A stretch of DNA of 64,000 nucleotides from Arthrobacter sp. SDTb3-6 (GCF_013376095.1 NZ_JAAMFN010000014.1:1-64000), one strand, 5' to 3'; numbered from the stretch's first letter, positions 37,451-46,696 are shown. The notes: a model not told the origin generated them from the sequence alone. Numbers and translations: made by a program.

Positions 37451-38788
37451 ATGAAATCAACAATCCACCCCACCACCGGGACGGGCACCGTGTCCGGCAC
37501 GCCAACGAAGCGCCGCGGACTGGCCAAGACGCTCGTCGGCACCGGCATCGGCAACGCCGTCGAATGGTACGACTGGGCCGTCTACGCCACCTTCACCCCC
37601 TTCCTGGCCGGGGCCCTGTTCAGCAAGGCGGACAAGACGTCGGCCGTGCTGGCGACCCTCGCCATCTTCGCCGTGGGCTTCATCGCCCGGCCCTTCGGCG
37701 GCTTTGTGTTCGGCTGGATCGGCGACCGGATCGGGCGCAAGTCCTCCATGACCCTGGCCGTCGGCCTGGCGTCGGCCGGCAGCCTGTTGATCGCCGTCGC
37801 CCCCGGCTACGCCCAGGTGGGCGCACTGGCCTCGGCCACCCTGCTGGTGGCCCGCCTCCTGCAGGGGCTGGCGCACGGCGGCGAGCTGCCGTCGTCGCAA
37901 ACGTACCTGTCCGAGATGGCGCCGAAGGAGAAGCGCGGCCTGTGGGCCACCCTGATCTACACCTCCGGCACCGCCGGAATCCTGTTCGGCACGCTGCTCG
38001 GCGCCACCATGACGCTGGTCCTGCCCAAGGTGGACATGCAGGCGTGGGGCTGGCGCGTGCCGTTTGCCGTGGGTGCGGCCCTGGGCCTGTACGCCCTGTA
38101 CATGCGCTCACGCCTCCATGAGTCCGAGGTCTTCACCGATGAGGACACCAAGGCCAAGCGTGCCCCGATCTGGCCCCAAATTGTCCGTTACCGCAAGCAG
38201 GCCCTGCAGGTCATCGGCCTGACCGTCGGCTTGACCGTTGTCTACTACATCTGGGGAGTCGTGGCCCCCAGCCACGCGGCCACGGACCTGGGCATGGACC
38301 GCGGTGCCGCGTTGTGGGCAAGTGTCATCGGAAACCTCGTCTTCATCGCCGCCCTGCCGTTCTGGGGCATGCTGTCGGACCGGATCGGACGCAAGAAGGT
38401 GCTGTGGATCAGCGCCCTTGGCGCCGCCGTCATGCACTTCCCGATGACCTGGCTGCTCAAGGACCAGCCGTGGGAGCTGGCCGTGAGCATGTCCGTCATG
38501 CTCATCTTCATCGCCGGCAGCGCCGCGATTGTGCCGGCGGTCTACGCCGAACTGTTCCCCACCAGCATCCGCACCGTTGGCGTGGGCGTCCCCTACTCCA
38601 TCTGCGTGGCGGTCTTTGGCGGCACGGCACCGTACCTGCAGTCGTGGCTGGGGACCATGCACCTGGGCGTCATGTTCAGCGTCTACGCCGTGGTCCTGCT
38701 GCTGATCAGCTCCGTGTTCATCTTCACCATCCCGGAGACCCGCGGCAAGGACCTGTCCGAGGACCCCGCGGTGGCAGCGGCCGCATGA
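37451..38788 (+). CDS. MFS transporter, metabolite:H+ symporter type
   Basis: 445 aa, twelve hydrophobic segments. NAVEWYDWAVYATF at about residue 35, GWIGDRIGRKSSM between segments 2 and 3, and PETRGKDLSE near the end mark the MHS subfamily (ProP/KgtP/ShiA-like), which imports organic acids, betaines or amino-acid derivatives with protons. Co-transcription with the M20 hydrolase suggests an amide-type substrate. Confidence 0.9.
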   Translation: MKSTIHPTTGTGTVSGTPTKRRGLAKTLVGTGIGNAVEWYDWAVYATFTPFLAGALFSKADKTSAVLATLAIFAVGFIARPFGGFVFGWIGDRIGRKSSMTLAVGLASAGSLLIAVAPGYAQVGALASATLLVARLLQGLAHGGELPSSQTYLSEMAPKEKRGLWATLIYTSGTAGILFGTLLGATMTLVLPKVDMQAWGWRVPFAVGAALGLYALYMRSRLHESEVFTDEDTKAKRAPIWPQIVRYRKQALQVIGLTVGLTVVYYIWGVVAPSHAATDLGMDRGAALWASVIGNLVFIAALPFWGMLSDRIGRKKVLWISALGAAVMHFPMTWLLKDQPWELAVSMSVMLIFIAGSAAIVPAVYAELFPTSIRTVGVGVPYSICVAVFGGTAPYLQSWLGTMHLGVMFSVYAVVLLLISSVFIFTIPETRGKDLSEDPAVAAAA

Positions 38789-38809
38789 GGCACTGAAGCC
38801 GAGCTGCCC

Positions 38810-38863
38810 GGGCCGCCGGCAATGCACCACTCGTGAAGTGGCGCATTGCCGGCGGCCCCTTTT
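38810..38863 (+). terminator. Rho-independent terminator after the MFS gene
   Basis: A stem of about 22 bp (GGGCCGCCGGCAATG... against its complement, one A-C mismatch) with a short loop, followed by CTTTTG. The repeat GCGCGGGATCAAA occurs twice just after it. Confidence 0.85.
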
Positions 38864-38922
38864 GCGCGGGATCAAACCTCGCGCGGGATCAAAGTCCGGC
38901 TGCCCCGGTAGGCTTGACTGCG

Positions 38923-39825
38923 ATGAGTGAAACCCCAGCCTCCGCACACCGCTGCCCGCAAAACCCGCCGAAGGCGCCACGCAGCCAGGACGGCAGCGCC
39001 CGCCCCATCACGCCGGGCAGCCAGGCGGCGGAAGGCACCTACCGCACCCAGCCGGTGTCCTTTGTGCGCCGTGGAACCCGCTTGCAGGGGCGCCGCCAAA
39101 AGGCCTGGGACGACCACTCCGCACGGCTCGCGGTGGACATCCCCCGCCACATTGCCGACACCTCCGTGCACCCCGACTACGTCTTTGACGCAGCGGCGGA
39201 ATTTGGCCGGACGGCACCGCTGGTGGTGGAGATCGGCTCCGGACTGGGCGAGGCCGTGGTGCACGCCGCGGCGGAAAACCCGGACAAGGACTTCCTGGCT
39301 GTGGAGGTCTACACGCCGGGGCTGGCCCAGACCATCCAAAAGATTGTTGCCGCGGACCTGGGCAACGTCCGCGTCGTGCAGGCCAACGCACCCGAGGTCC
39401 TGGGCACCATGCTCCCGGCCGGCTCCGTCAGCGAGGTGTGGGTGTTTTTCCCGGACCCGTGGCACAAGACGAAGCACAACAAGCGCCGCATGGTGAAGGA
39501 TTCCTTCGCCCCGCTCGTGGCCCGCGTGCTGGCCCCCGGCGGGCTCTGGCGCCTGGCCACCGACTGGTCCGCCTATGCCGGGCAGATGCGTGCCGTGGGC
39601 GCCGGCTCCCCGGACTTTGTGAACGTGCACGACGGCGAACGCACCGGCCCCGCCAGCCCCCTCACCCGGGCGCGGCTCACCGGCGTCGACTGTGAACAAA
39701 GCGACGAGCCGGACGCCGAGGGCGGGTGGGCGCCGCGCTTTGACGGGCGCATCCTGACCAGCTTTGAAAACAAGGCGCACAAGGCCGGGCGCGTCATCTT
39801 CGACCTCACCTTCCGGCGGAAGTAG
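38923..39825 (+). CDS. trmB: tRNA (guanine-N7)-methyltransferase
   Basis: 300 aa. SAM-dependent enzyme making m7G46 in tRNA. Visible segments: VVEIGSGLGEAVVHAA (SAM loop), FLAVEVYTPGL, VWVFFPDPWHKTKHNKRRMV (the TrmB hallmark) and LATDWSAYA. The N-terminal about 60 residues are an extension common in actinobacteria. TAGGCT ends 8 nt before ATG 38923; the frame open from 38833 overlaps the terminator. The next gene starts 5 nt after its stop. Confidence 0.95.
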   Translation: MSETPASAHRCPQNPPKAPRSQDGSARPITPGSQAAEGTYRTQPVSFVRRGTRLQGRRQKAWDDHSARLAVDIPRHIADTSVHPDYVFDAAAEFGRTAPLVVEIGSGLGEAVVHAAAENPDKDFLAVEVYTPGLAQTIQKIVAADLGNVRVVQANAPEVLGTMLPAGSVSEVWVFFPDPWHKTKHNKRRMVKDSFAPLVARVLAPGGLWRLATDWSAYAGQMRAVGAGSPDFVNVHDGERTGPASPLTRARLTGVDCEQSDEPDAEGGWAPRFDGRILTSFENKAHKAGRVIFDLTFRRK

Positions 39826-39830
39826 GCGCC

Positions 39831-40430
39831 GTGGCACAGGCCCCGCAGCCCGGTATCCGCAGCTGGCAGGAAATGCTGGACTGGATGGCGGGGCTGCTGC
39901 TGCGCCGGACCGGACACGATGTGCCGTGGTGGCTGGCCGCCGTCCGCGGTGCAGGGCCTGCCTCGGAAGCCGCCGCCCGGGCGTGGCTGGCGGAAAACGG
40001 GGTCACCGGCTACGCGCAAAACCCCGTCATGTGGGAACTGTTCGGCTATCCGGACTTCTTTCTCAAGGACGCCGCCGAACTGCTTGAGGGCCAGTACGCG
40101 GACCGGCCGCAGCTGCGGCCCATTGCCGACGCCGTCATTGCCCTGGCCCTGGGCTGGGCCGGGGACGGCACCGGCCAAGCCACCGTCCAGCTGCGCAAGA
40201 CGTACGTTTCGCTCAACACGCCGCGGCGGAAATTTGCCCAGGTCACGCCCACCAGCAAGTCGGCTGTGGACATTTTCCTGCGCCTGGACGAACCGGCCGG
40301 GGGCCTGCTGGAGGCCGTCAAAACCCGTCCCGACGACGCCTTCCGCCTCAGGGTCCGCCTGCGCACGACGGCCGACGTCACGGCGGAAGTTGCCGCAATC
40401 CTGCTCCGGGCCTACCGCGCCAACGCCTGA
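39831..40430 (+). CDS. DUF4287/DUF5655 protein
   Basis: 199 aa. The N-terminal half (SWQEMLDWMAGLLLRRTG, WLAENGVTGYAQN) fits DUF4287; the C-terminal half (LRKTYVSLNTPRRKFAQVTP, SAVDIFLRL) fits DUF5655, seen in proteins loosely annotated as predicted transport proteins. Function unknown. GTG start directly behind trmB, probably the same mRNA. Confidence 0.8.
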   Translation: MAQAPQPGIRSWQEMLDWMAGLLLRRTGHDVPWWLAAVRGAGPASEAAARAWLAENGVTGYAQNPVMWELFGYPDFFLKDAAELLEGQYADRPQLRPIADAVIALALGWAGDGTGQATVQLRKTYVSLNTPRRKFAQVTPTSKSAVDIFLRLDEPAGGLLEAVKTRPDDAFRLRVRLRTTADVTAEVAAILLRAYRANA

Positions 40431-40504
40431 CCGGGCCGGCACTGCAGGAGCCCGGGCCGGGCGCGGGATGAAACCGAGGGGCATTGCCACGTAAGATTGG
40501 TTAG

Positions 40505-40588
40505 ATGTGGTTCCCCGATTGGGGCCGCGCAAATCCGCCAGGAAGACTCCATACGTGTCGTATCCCACCGCCGGCTCGCGCCTGTTGA
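40505..40588 (+). CDS. Leaderless 27-codon upstream ORF overlapping the SNF2 start
   Basis: TAAGAT (40492-40497) is followed after 7 nt by ATG at 40505. The ORF (MWFPDWGRANPPGRLH...) ends with TGA at 40586-40588, 34 nt inside the helicase gene in another frame. If the transcript is leaderless, ribosomes meet this ORF first, so it could limit or couple helicase translation. No homologue is recognised. Confidence 0.35.
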   Translation: MWFPDWGRANPPGRLHTCRIPPPARAC

Positions 40589-43500
40589 CGCGGATCGCCG
40601 AGTTTACCGAAAATTCCATTGCGGCCGGCCGCGCCTACGCCGCGGACGGCCGGGTCCAGGACATCACGCTGGAACCGGCGACGGGCCTGCTGTCCGGGAA
40701 GGTCATGGGCACGGCGCCCTACCGTTCAACGGCCAAGCTGGTCCGGGAGCACGACGGCGTGGTGGCCTGCCGGGTGGGCATCTGCAACTGCCCCGTCCGG
40801 CAGAACTGCAAGCACGTGGTGGCGCTGATTGCGGCCGCCGAGTCCGACCCCAATTTCCAGGACTTTTTTGTCCCCGAGGAAACCGTCCACGAACCGACCT
40901 ACCTGGAAACGCTGCTCGCCAACGCCAAGGGCGGCAAGGCCGGGGCTGCCGGGAAGGCCCCCGGCGCGGCAGGTGCGCAAACAGCCGACTGGGAAGCCTC
41001 GCTGGCGGAGCTGCTGCCGCCGGCCGTGCACGCACCGTCATCCGACACCCCCGCACTGGGGCTGCAGTTTGAGCTGCAGCTGCCGCCCCCGCGCTTCTCC
41101 TACCGCGGCCACGGCGGCAAGGTGGCCGCGGCGCCCATCCTCAATGTCCGGCCCGTGGTGATGGGCAGCCGGGGCAAATGGGTCAAGACGGGCGTCAGCT
41201 GGAACACGCTGGGCTACCTGAGCTACGGCCGCCAGCACGATCCCTCCCAGCTGGAGTGGCTCAGCGAGTTTCTCGCCGCCCACAGCCCGCGGCAGTACAG
41301 CCACAGCAACGCCTCCTCCTGGCTGGCCGTCAATGACTTTGCCGGCCGCAACCTGTGGCAGCTGCTGGCCGAGGCCCCCAAGCACGGCGTGGCCCTGGTC
41401 CAGTCCGGCACCGGGGACCCCGTGCGGATTTCCTCCGACGAGGCTACCGTCCAGCTGGACGTTTCCCGCGCCGAATCAGGCGGGCTGGACGTGGGCCCGC
41501 TGATCGAGGTGGGCGGCACCCCCGTCAACGAGGACGTTGTGGGCACCATCGGAAACCCTGTCCACGGCCTGTTTTTCAGCGAGCAGACGGACACCCTGCC
41601 CAACGTGGCCAGCGGCACCTCGGGGAGAAACGCCGTCGTACGTGGCACCATCACGCTGGCGCCGCTGGCGGCGGGGACGCCCGCGCAGATGCTCGAGTTC
41701 GCCCTGCGCAGGCAGGCCGTGCATGTGCCGGAGGACGGCGAGGAAAAGTTCCTCACGCAGTTTTACCCCCAGTTGAAGCAGTCGGCCGCGGTGGTCTCCG
41801 CGGACCAGTCGGTGGAGCTGCCCGAATATGTGGAGCCGGAGCTGTCGCTGCTGGCCGCCTATGGCGACGACCACACACTGCGGCTGCACTGGGAATGGCA
41901 CTACCGGGTGGGCAACCGGGTGAATTCGCGCCCGCTGTGGCCCGAACCGGGGGAATCGGCCGTGCGTGACGCCGGCGCCGAGGAACGCATCGTCAAGAGT
42001 GTGGGCCAGCCGTGGCTGGAGGTCGCCGCCATGGGGGTGGCCGCGAACAGTGCCTGGGGCGAGCCGAAGCTAGCCGGCTCGGCCACGCTAACGGGCCTGG
42101 ACACCATGGCGTTCACCGAGACCGTGCTGCCGCGGCTGCGCGAACTGCCCGGAGTCACGGTGGAAACCAGCGGCGACATTGCCAGCTACCGCGAGGTCAC
42201 CGAGGCGCCGATCGTGAAGATCTCCACGCATGCCACGGATGAGCGCGACTGGTTCGACCTGGGCATCGTGATCACGGTGGAGGGACAATTCGTCTCCTTC
42301 GCCGCCGTATTCTCCGCCCTGGCCGCGGGGCAAAGCCGGATGCTGCTGCCCAGCGGCGCCTACTTCTCGTTGGACCGCCCGGAATTGCACGAGCTGCGCG
42401 CCCTCATCGACGAAGCCCGCGGGCTGAACGACCTCAAGGACGGCGAACTGCGGATCAGCCGCTTCCAGGCAGGGCTGTGGGATGAGCTGGCCCAGCTGGG
42501 GATTGTGGACGAGCAGGCGGAGGCGTGGCGGAAGTCGGTGTCCGGGCTGCTCGACGGCGGCCCGGCGGAACCGCTGCCCACTCCTCCCGCGCTGAACGCC
42601 ACCCTGCGGCCGTACCAGGGCGAGGGCTTCAACTGGCTGAACTTCCTGTACACGCATGGGCTGGGCGGAGTGCTAGCCGACGACATGGGCCTGGGCAAGA
42701 CCGTGCAAACCCTGGCGCTGGTCACACAGGTCAGGGCCTCCGGCTCGAACGGGCTGCCGTTCCTGGTGGTGGCGCCGACGTCCGTGGTGGGCAACTGGGC
42801 CAGTGAAAGCGAGAAGTTTGCGCCGGGGCTGAAGGTGGCGACGGTCTCGGAGACGTTTGCCAAGAGCGGGCTCGACTCCGCCGCGTTCTTCGCGGGTGCT
42901 GCCATTGTCATCACCTCCTACGCGCTGTTCCGGATCGACTTTGCCGAATACGGCAGGCAGGACTTTGCCGGGCTGATCCTGGACGAGGCCCAGTTCGTCA
43001 AGAACCACCAGTCGAAGGCCTACCAGTGCGCCCGCAAGCTCAAGGCGCCGTTCAAGCTGGCCGTGACCGGCACGCCGCTGGAAAACAACCTGATGGAGCT
43101 GTGGACGCTGCTGTCCATCGTGGCCCCCGGCCTGTTCCCGAGCCCCAAACGCTTCGCCGAGTTCTATCAGCGCCCCATTGAGCGCAACGGGAACGCCAAG
43201 CTGCTGGCCAGGCTGCGCACGCGCGTGAAGCCGCTGATGCTCCGGCGCACCAAGGAACAGGTCATCAAGGACCTGCCGGCCAAGCAGGAGCAGATCCTGG
43301 AGGTGGAGCTCAACGCCCGGCACCAGAAGGTCTACCAGACGCACCTGCAAAGGGAGCGGGCGAAGATCCTGGGCCTCTTGGAGGATGTCAACAAGAACCG
43401 TTTCACCATCTTCCAGTCGCTGACCCTGCTGCGCCAGCTCAGCCTTGACGTCTCCCTCGTGGACGAGGGCCAGGCGGGCGTACGTTCCTCCAAGCTCGAC

Positions 43501-43992
43501 GTGCTGTTTGAGCAGCTGGAGGACGTGGTGAAGGAAGGCCACCGGGCGCTGATCTTCAGCCAGTTCACGGGCTTCCTGGGAAAAGTGCGCGACAGGCTGG
43601 TGGCGGAGGGCATCGACTTCACCTACCTTGACGGCTCCACCCGGAACCGGGCCGCCGTCGTCGAGGAGTTCAAGAACGGCACGGCGCCGCTGTTCCTGAT
43701 CAGCCTCAAGGCCGGCGGCTTCGGCCTGAACCTGACCGAGGCGGACTACGTGTTCATCCTGGACCCCTGGTGGAACCCGGCCTCCGAGGCGCAGGCCGTG
43801 GACCGCACGCACCGCATTGGGCAAAAGAAGAACGTGATGGTGTACCGGCTCGTGGCCAAGGACACCATCGAGGAAAAGGTCATGGCGCTCAAGGCCAAGA
43901 AGTCCCAGCTGTTCTCCGACGTCATGAGCGGGGATGCCCTCTCCGGCGGGGCCCTCACGGCCACGGACCTGGCGGGGCTGTTCAGCGAATAG
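40555..43992 (+). CDS. SWIM-domain SNF2/RapA-type helicase
   Basis: About 1145 aa. A SWIM zinc motif lies near residues 75-90 (CNCPVRQNCKH). A long poorly conserved middle part follows, then the SNF2 ATPase: LRPYQGEGFNWLNFLY, motif I DDMGLGKTVQTLAL, motif II LDEAQFVKN (DEAQ), TGTPLENNLMELW, and helicase C with ALIFSQFTGF, FLISLKAGGFGLNLTEADYV and DRTHRIGQ. Such proteins move along double-stranded DNA to strip or remodel bound protein; some family members act in phage defence, but there are no partner genes here. GTG 40555 has AGGAAG nine nt upstream; GTG 40507 is an alternative. Confidence 0.9.
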   Translation: MSYPTAGSRLLTRIAEFTENSIAAGRAYAADGRVQDITLEPATGLLSGKVMGTAPYRSTAKLVREHDGVVACRVGICNCPVRQNCKHVVALIAAAESDPNFQDFFVPEETVHEPTYLETLLANAKGGKAGAAGKAPGAAGAQTADWEASLAELLPPAVHAPSSDTPALGLQFELQLPPPRFSYRGHGGKVAAAPILNVRPVVMGSRGKWVKTGVSWNTLGYLSYGRQHDPSQLEWLSEFLAAHSPRQYSHSNASSWLAVNDFAGRNLWQLLAEAPKHGVALVQSGTGDPVRISSDEATVQLDVSRAESGGLDVGPLIEVGGTPVNEDVVGTIGNPVHGLFFSEQTDTLPNVASGTSGRNAVVRGTITLAPLAAGTPAQMLEFALRRQAVHVPEDGEEKFLTQFYPQLKQSAAVVSADQSVELPEYVEPELSLLAAYGDDHTLRLHWEWHYRVGNRVNSRPLWPEPGESAVRDAGAEERIVKSVGQPWLEVAAMGVAANSAWGEPKLAGSATLTGLDTMAFTETVLPRLRELPGVTVETSGDIASYREVTEAPIVKISTHATDERDWFDLGIVITVEGQFVSFAAVFSALAAGQSRMLLPSGAYFSLDRPELHELRALIDEARGLNDLKDGELRISRFQAGLWDELAQLGIVDEQAEAWRKSVSGLLDGGPAEPLPTPPALNATLRPYQGEGFNWLNFLYTHGLGGVLADDMGLGKTVQTLALVTQVRASGSNGLPFLVVAPTSVVGNWASESEKFAPGLKVATVSETFAKSGLDSAAFFAGAAIVITSYALFRIDFAEYGRQDFAGLILDEAQFVKNHQSKAYQCARKLKAPFKLAVTGTPLENNLMELWTLLSIVAPGLFPSPKRFAEFYQRPIERNGNAKLLARLRTRVKPLMLRRTKEQVIKDLPAKQEQILEVELNARHQKVYQTHLQRERAKILGLLEDVNKNRFTIFQSLTLLRQLSLDVSLVDEGQAGVRSSKLDVLFEQLEDVVKEGHRALIFSQFTGFLGKVRDRLVAEGIDFTYLDGSTRNRAAVVEEFKNGTAPLFLISLKAGGFGLNLTEADYVFILDPWWNPASEAQAVDRTHRIGQKKNVMVYRLVAKDTIEEKVMALKAKKSQLFSDVMSGDALSGGALTATDLAGLFSE

Positions 43993-44010
43993 CAGCGGTT
44001 CCCCGCCGAC

Positions 44011-44070
44011 GGCGTGCCAGGCTGCCGGGGGCGTGGTAAATTTCACACGCCCCGGACAGCTTGGCACGCC
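44011..44070. repeat. Palindromic element, copy A
   Basis: A 60-bp imperfect palindrome: GGCGTGCCAGGCTGCCGG at one end, CAGCTTGGCACGCC at the other, AAATTTCACACG near the centre. It starts 19 nt behind the SNF2 helicase stop and is closely similar to 45144-45207. A terminator or REP-like role is likely. Confidence 0.75.
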
Positions 44071-44153
44071 GCCGGATTTACGGCCCCCGGGCCTTATCCA
44101 CAATCCGGGCGGCGGCCGTTGAAGTCGGCCCCGCGCGCGGCAAGGCTTGGGGC

Positions 44154-45143
44154 ATGGAAACATCGGAATTGGCCGCAAAGATTGCCCGGGACTGGCCCGC
44201 CGGAACTGAAATCGGCACCACGGCAGATCTGGGACGGGCAGGCCTCGGCCCACGGCTGCTGACCTCGGCCGTGCGGCACGGGCTCCTGGTAAGGGTCCGG
44301 CACGGCGCGTACGTCAGGATGGCCGTGTGGCAAGGCAAACATCCGTCGGAAAAGGACATGCTTCGAATCACGGCACACTTCCGGGCCACCCGCGGCCGTG
44401 CCCTCTACAGCCATGTGAGCGCTGCGCGGCTTCTTGGACTGTACATCTGGAATGCGGGGCCGGCCGTACACGTCACCACGCCGTCGTCGGTGTCCGCAAA
44501 AAGTGCCGTGCCGGGGGTCAAGGTGCACCGCCGCAGCCTGCCTGCCTCAGCGCAAACGCGGATCAGCCACCGCTGGCTTGGCCCGGTCAGGACCACCACC
44601 CTGGAGCAAACCATCCTTGACTGTGCGCGAACGGAGCCGTTTGTCACGGCCGTCATCATCGGCGACGCCGGCCTGCACTGGGGTGCCAGCCTGCCGGCGC
44701 TGGGCGAACTCCTCGAGGCCATCCCGGGCAGGCGCGGGGTGTGCGCCGCCCGCCGCGTCATCGATTCCCTCAACAAAAGTTCAGAATCCGCCGGCGAGAC
44801 CCGGCTGCGGCTCATGGTCGGCGACATGGACATCCCGCAGCCGGAATACCAGGTACCCCTGCACGCTGCGGGCAACAACTACCGGGTGGACGGTGCCTGG
44901 CGGGACATCAAGCTGGCCCTGGAATTCGATGGAAAGTCCAAGTACTTCGCGTACAAGCGCACCGACGAGGCGATCTACGAGGAACGCCGGCGGGAACGCG
45001 AGCTCATGGAGGACGGCTGGAGCTTCATTCGAATTGAGTGGAAGGACCTGGGCAATCCGGCACTGTTGCAGCGGCGGATCGTGGCGGCCATGCAGGCTGC
45101 GCGCAGGCGCACGGCGGCACTCCCGCCGAACCCCAGGCAGTGA
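44154..45143 (+). CDS. AbiEi-like winged-helix / DUF559 nuclease-fold protein
   Basis: 329 aa. The first about 60 residues (TADLGRAGLGPRLLTSAVRH, RVRHGAYV) resemble the AbiEi-antitoxin winged helix. The middle part has ALYSHVSAARLLGLYIW and TILDCAR. The end has a DUF559/Vsr-like nuclease core: RLMVGDMDIPQPEYQVP, LALEFDGKSKY (acidic pair) and ERRRERELMEDGWSFIRIEW. This architecture is common in Micrococcaceae as single genes of unknown function. No AbiEii toxin gene is next to it. ATG at 44154 lies 6 nt after AAGGCT. Palindromic elements A and B bracket the gene. Confidence 0.75.
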   Translation: METSELAAKIARDWPAGTEIGTTADLGRAGLGPRLLTSAVRHGLLVRVRHGAYVRMAVWQGKHPSEKDMLRITAHFRATRGRALYSHVSAARLLGLYIWNAGPAVHVTTPSSVSAKSAVPGVKVHRRSLPASAQTRISHRWLGPVRTTTLEQTILDCARTEPFVTAVIIGDAGLHWGASLPALGELLEAIPGRRGVCAARRVIDSLNKSSESAGETRLRLMVGDMDIPQPEYQVPLHAAGNNYRVDGAWRDIKLALEFDGKSKYFAYKRTDEAIYEERRRERELMEDGWSFIRIEWKDLGNPALLQRRIVAAMQAARRRTAALPPNPRQ

Positions 45144-45207
45144 CGACGTGCCAAGCCGGCGGCGGCGTAGCAAATTTCACACGTCACCGGCAGCCTGGCA
45201 CGCCGTC
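45144..45207. repeat. Palindromic element, copy B
   Basis: Same family as 44011-44070: GTGCCAAGCCGG at one end, CCGGCAGCCTGGCACGCC at the other, AAATTTCACACG in the centre. It fills the gap between the converging AbiEi-like gene and hspR and touches the hspR stop, so it probably ends transcription from both sides. Confidence 0.75.
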
Positions 45208-45646
45208 AGCGCTGGGGGCGCCAGACGACGACGGCCTGGCTACGGGCGCGGGGACGCTGGCCGCGCGCCAGGGCCACAATGTCCCCGCCGGAGAGGCCCG
45301 CGGCAAAGACGCGGCCCGTGGGACGTGCCGGGCGCGAGTCCACTTCCGCGGCAGCGGCTGCAAGCTGCGTGCCCAGCTCCTGGACCTGGGCCCGCAGTGC
45401 CTCCACCTGCTGTTCCAACTGCATGATCCGCCGGATTCCCTCCAGGGACACGCCTTCCTGGGACAGCCGCTGCACCTCGCGGAGCATGTCGACGTCGTGC
45501 GGGGAGTACCGCCGCGACCGGCCCGGGGCCCTGCTGGGCTTCACGATGCCCAGGCGGTCATACTGGCGCAGGGTCTGTGGGTGCATGTCCGCGAGTTCGG
45601 CCGCCACGGAGATCACAAAGATGGGAGCGTAGGGGTCAAGATTCAT
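45206..45646 (-). CDS. hspR: HspR heat-shock repressor
   Basis: 146 aa MerR-type repressor. IFVISVAAELADMHPQTLRQ is the helix-turn-helix; GIVKPSR and RRYSPHDVDML follow; residues 65-100 form a coiled coil. HspR binds HAIR boxes and needs DnaK as co-repressor, which links its activity to chaperone load. ATG at 45646 has AAAGGAG six nt upstream. It is the last gene of the dnaK-grpE-dnaJ-hspR operon, and the HAIR boxes ahead of dnaK and clpB give it autoregulation and control of clpB. Confidence 0.95.
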   Translation of the reverse strand: MNLDPYAPIFVISVAAELADMHPQTLRQYDRLGIVKPSRAPGRSRRYSPHDVDMLREVQRLSQEGVSLEGIRRIMQLEQQVEALRAQVQELGTQLAAAAAEVDSRPARPTGRVFAAGLSGGDIVALARGQRPRARSQAVVVWRPQR

Positions 45647-45715
45647 GGTGATCTCCTTTCATGCGGCGGCCGGCTTTGTCGGAATCCCGGATCCAGTCTG
45701 TCTGGATGGCCGGGG

Positions 45716-46696
45716 TCAGAGTTTGGCCTTGTCCTTCAAGGTTGCGCGGGGATCGCCGTCGGCGGTGGCGTCGGCGAAGGCCTGCACGGCCTCCTGGGCT
45801 TCCTTGCTCAGCTTTTGCGGGACGGAGACATCGATGGTGACCAGCAGGTCGCCGGTGGCCTTGGACGTCTTGACGCCGGCACCCTTCACGCGCAGGGTGC
45901 GTCCGGACGGGGTTCCGGCCGGGACACGCACGCGCACGGACTCGCCACTCAGGGTCGGGACGCTGATGTTCGCCCCCAGCGCGGCTTCCGGGAAGGTCAC
46001 GGGCACGTGGACGCGGATGTTGTTGCCGTCGCGGTGGAAAAATTCGTGCGGCTTGACGTGGACGGTGACCATGAGGTCGCCCGGTCCGGCCGCGCCTGAC
46101 TGGCCCTTGCCCTTGACCCGGACCTTCTGGCCGTCCTTGATGCCGGCCGGGATGCGCACGTCGATGACGTCGCCGTTGGGCTCGCGCAGGCCGATCTTGG
46201 TGCCGTGGATGGAGCCCCCAAAGGAAATGCTGGTCGACGCCGTCCGGTCCGCACCCTTGGTGGGTGTGGGCTGGAAGCCGCCAAACCCGCCGTTGCCGAA
46301 GAGGTCGGCGAACTCGGGCGGAAGGCCGGAAGCGCCGCCGAATCCAGGCGATCCGCGGCGCGCGCCGCCACGGGCGCCGCCGAACAGGTCGCCGAACACG
46401 TCCTCAAATCCGGCGGGGCCGCCCTGGCCGCCGGCTCCGCCGGCACTGAACCGGGCGCCGCCGCCCATGGCCCGGATGGCGTCATATTGTTCGCGGTCTT
46501 CCTTGTCGGAGAGCACGGAATACGCTTCGGAGACGTCCTTGAAAGTCTTTTCCGCCTTGGCATCACCGGGATTGGTGTCCGGGTGGTACTTGCGTGCCAG
46601 CTTGCGGTAGGCCTTCTTGATGTCAGCGTCCGACGCATCCTTGGCGACACCAAGAATCTTGTAGAAGTCCTTTTCGACCCAGTCTTGACTTGCCAA
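45716..46696 (-). CDS. dnaJ: DnaJ/CbpA-type co-chaperone
   Basis: 326 aa. J domain at residues 8-75 with the HPD triad (KYHPDTN), Gly/Phe-rich linker (about 80-145), then C-terminal beta domains ([34 protein letters not shown]). The four CxxCxGxG zinc repeats are absent, so this is a type II (CbpA-like) J-protein, as is usual for the dnaK-linked copy in actinobacteria. It stimulates DnaK ATPase. The start is TTG at 46696 with AGGAGG just upstream. hspR follows after 69 nt. Confidence 0.93.
   Translation of the reverse strand: MASQDWVEKDFYKILGVAKDASDADIKKAYRKLARKYHPDTNPGDAKAEKTFKDVSEAYSVLSDKEDREQYDAIRAMGGGARFSAGGAGGQGGPAGFEDVFGDLFGGARGGARRGSPGFGGASGLPPEFADLFGNGGFGGFQPTPTKGADRTASTSISFGGSIHGTKIGLREPNGDVIDVRIPAGIKDGQKVRVKGKGQSGAAGPGDLMVTVHVKPHEFFHRDGNNIRVHVPVTFPEAALGANISVPTLSGESVRVRVPAGTPSGRTLRVKGAGVKTSKATGDLLVTIDVSVPQKLSKEAQEAVQAFADATADGDPRATLKDKAKL

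Noticed and set aside
40555-43992. DISARM or other phage-defence island around the SNF2 helicase
   Set aside because: No methyltransferase, PLD or other defence partner is next to it; neighbours are trmB and a DUF5655 gene.
42673-44253. 526-aa open frame antisense to the SNF2 helicase
   Set aside because: The helicase motifs are unambiguous on the plus strand; the antisense frame also crosses palindromic element A.
44154-45143. AbiE-type toxin-antitoxin pair
   Set aside because: The gene carries an AbiEi-like winged helix but ends in a DUF559-type nuclease core, and no AbiEii nucleotidyltransferase gene is adjacent.
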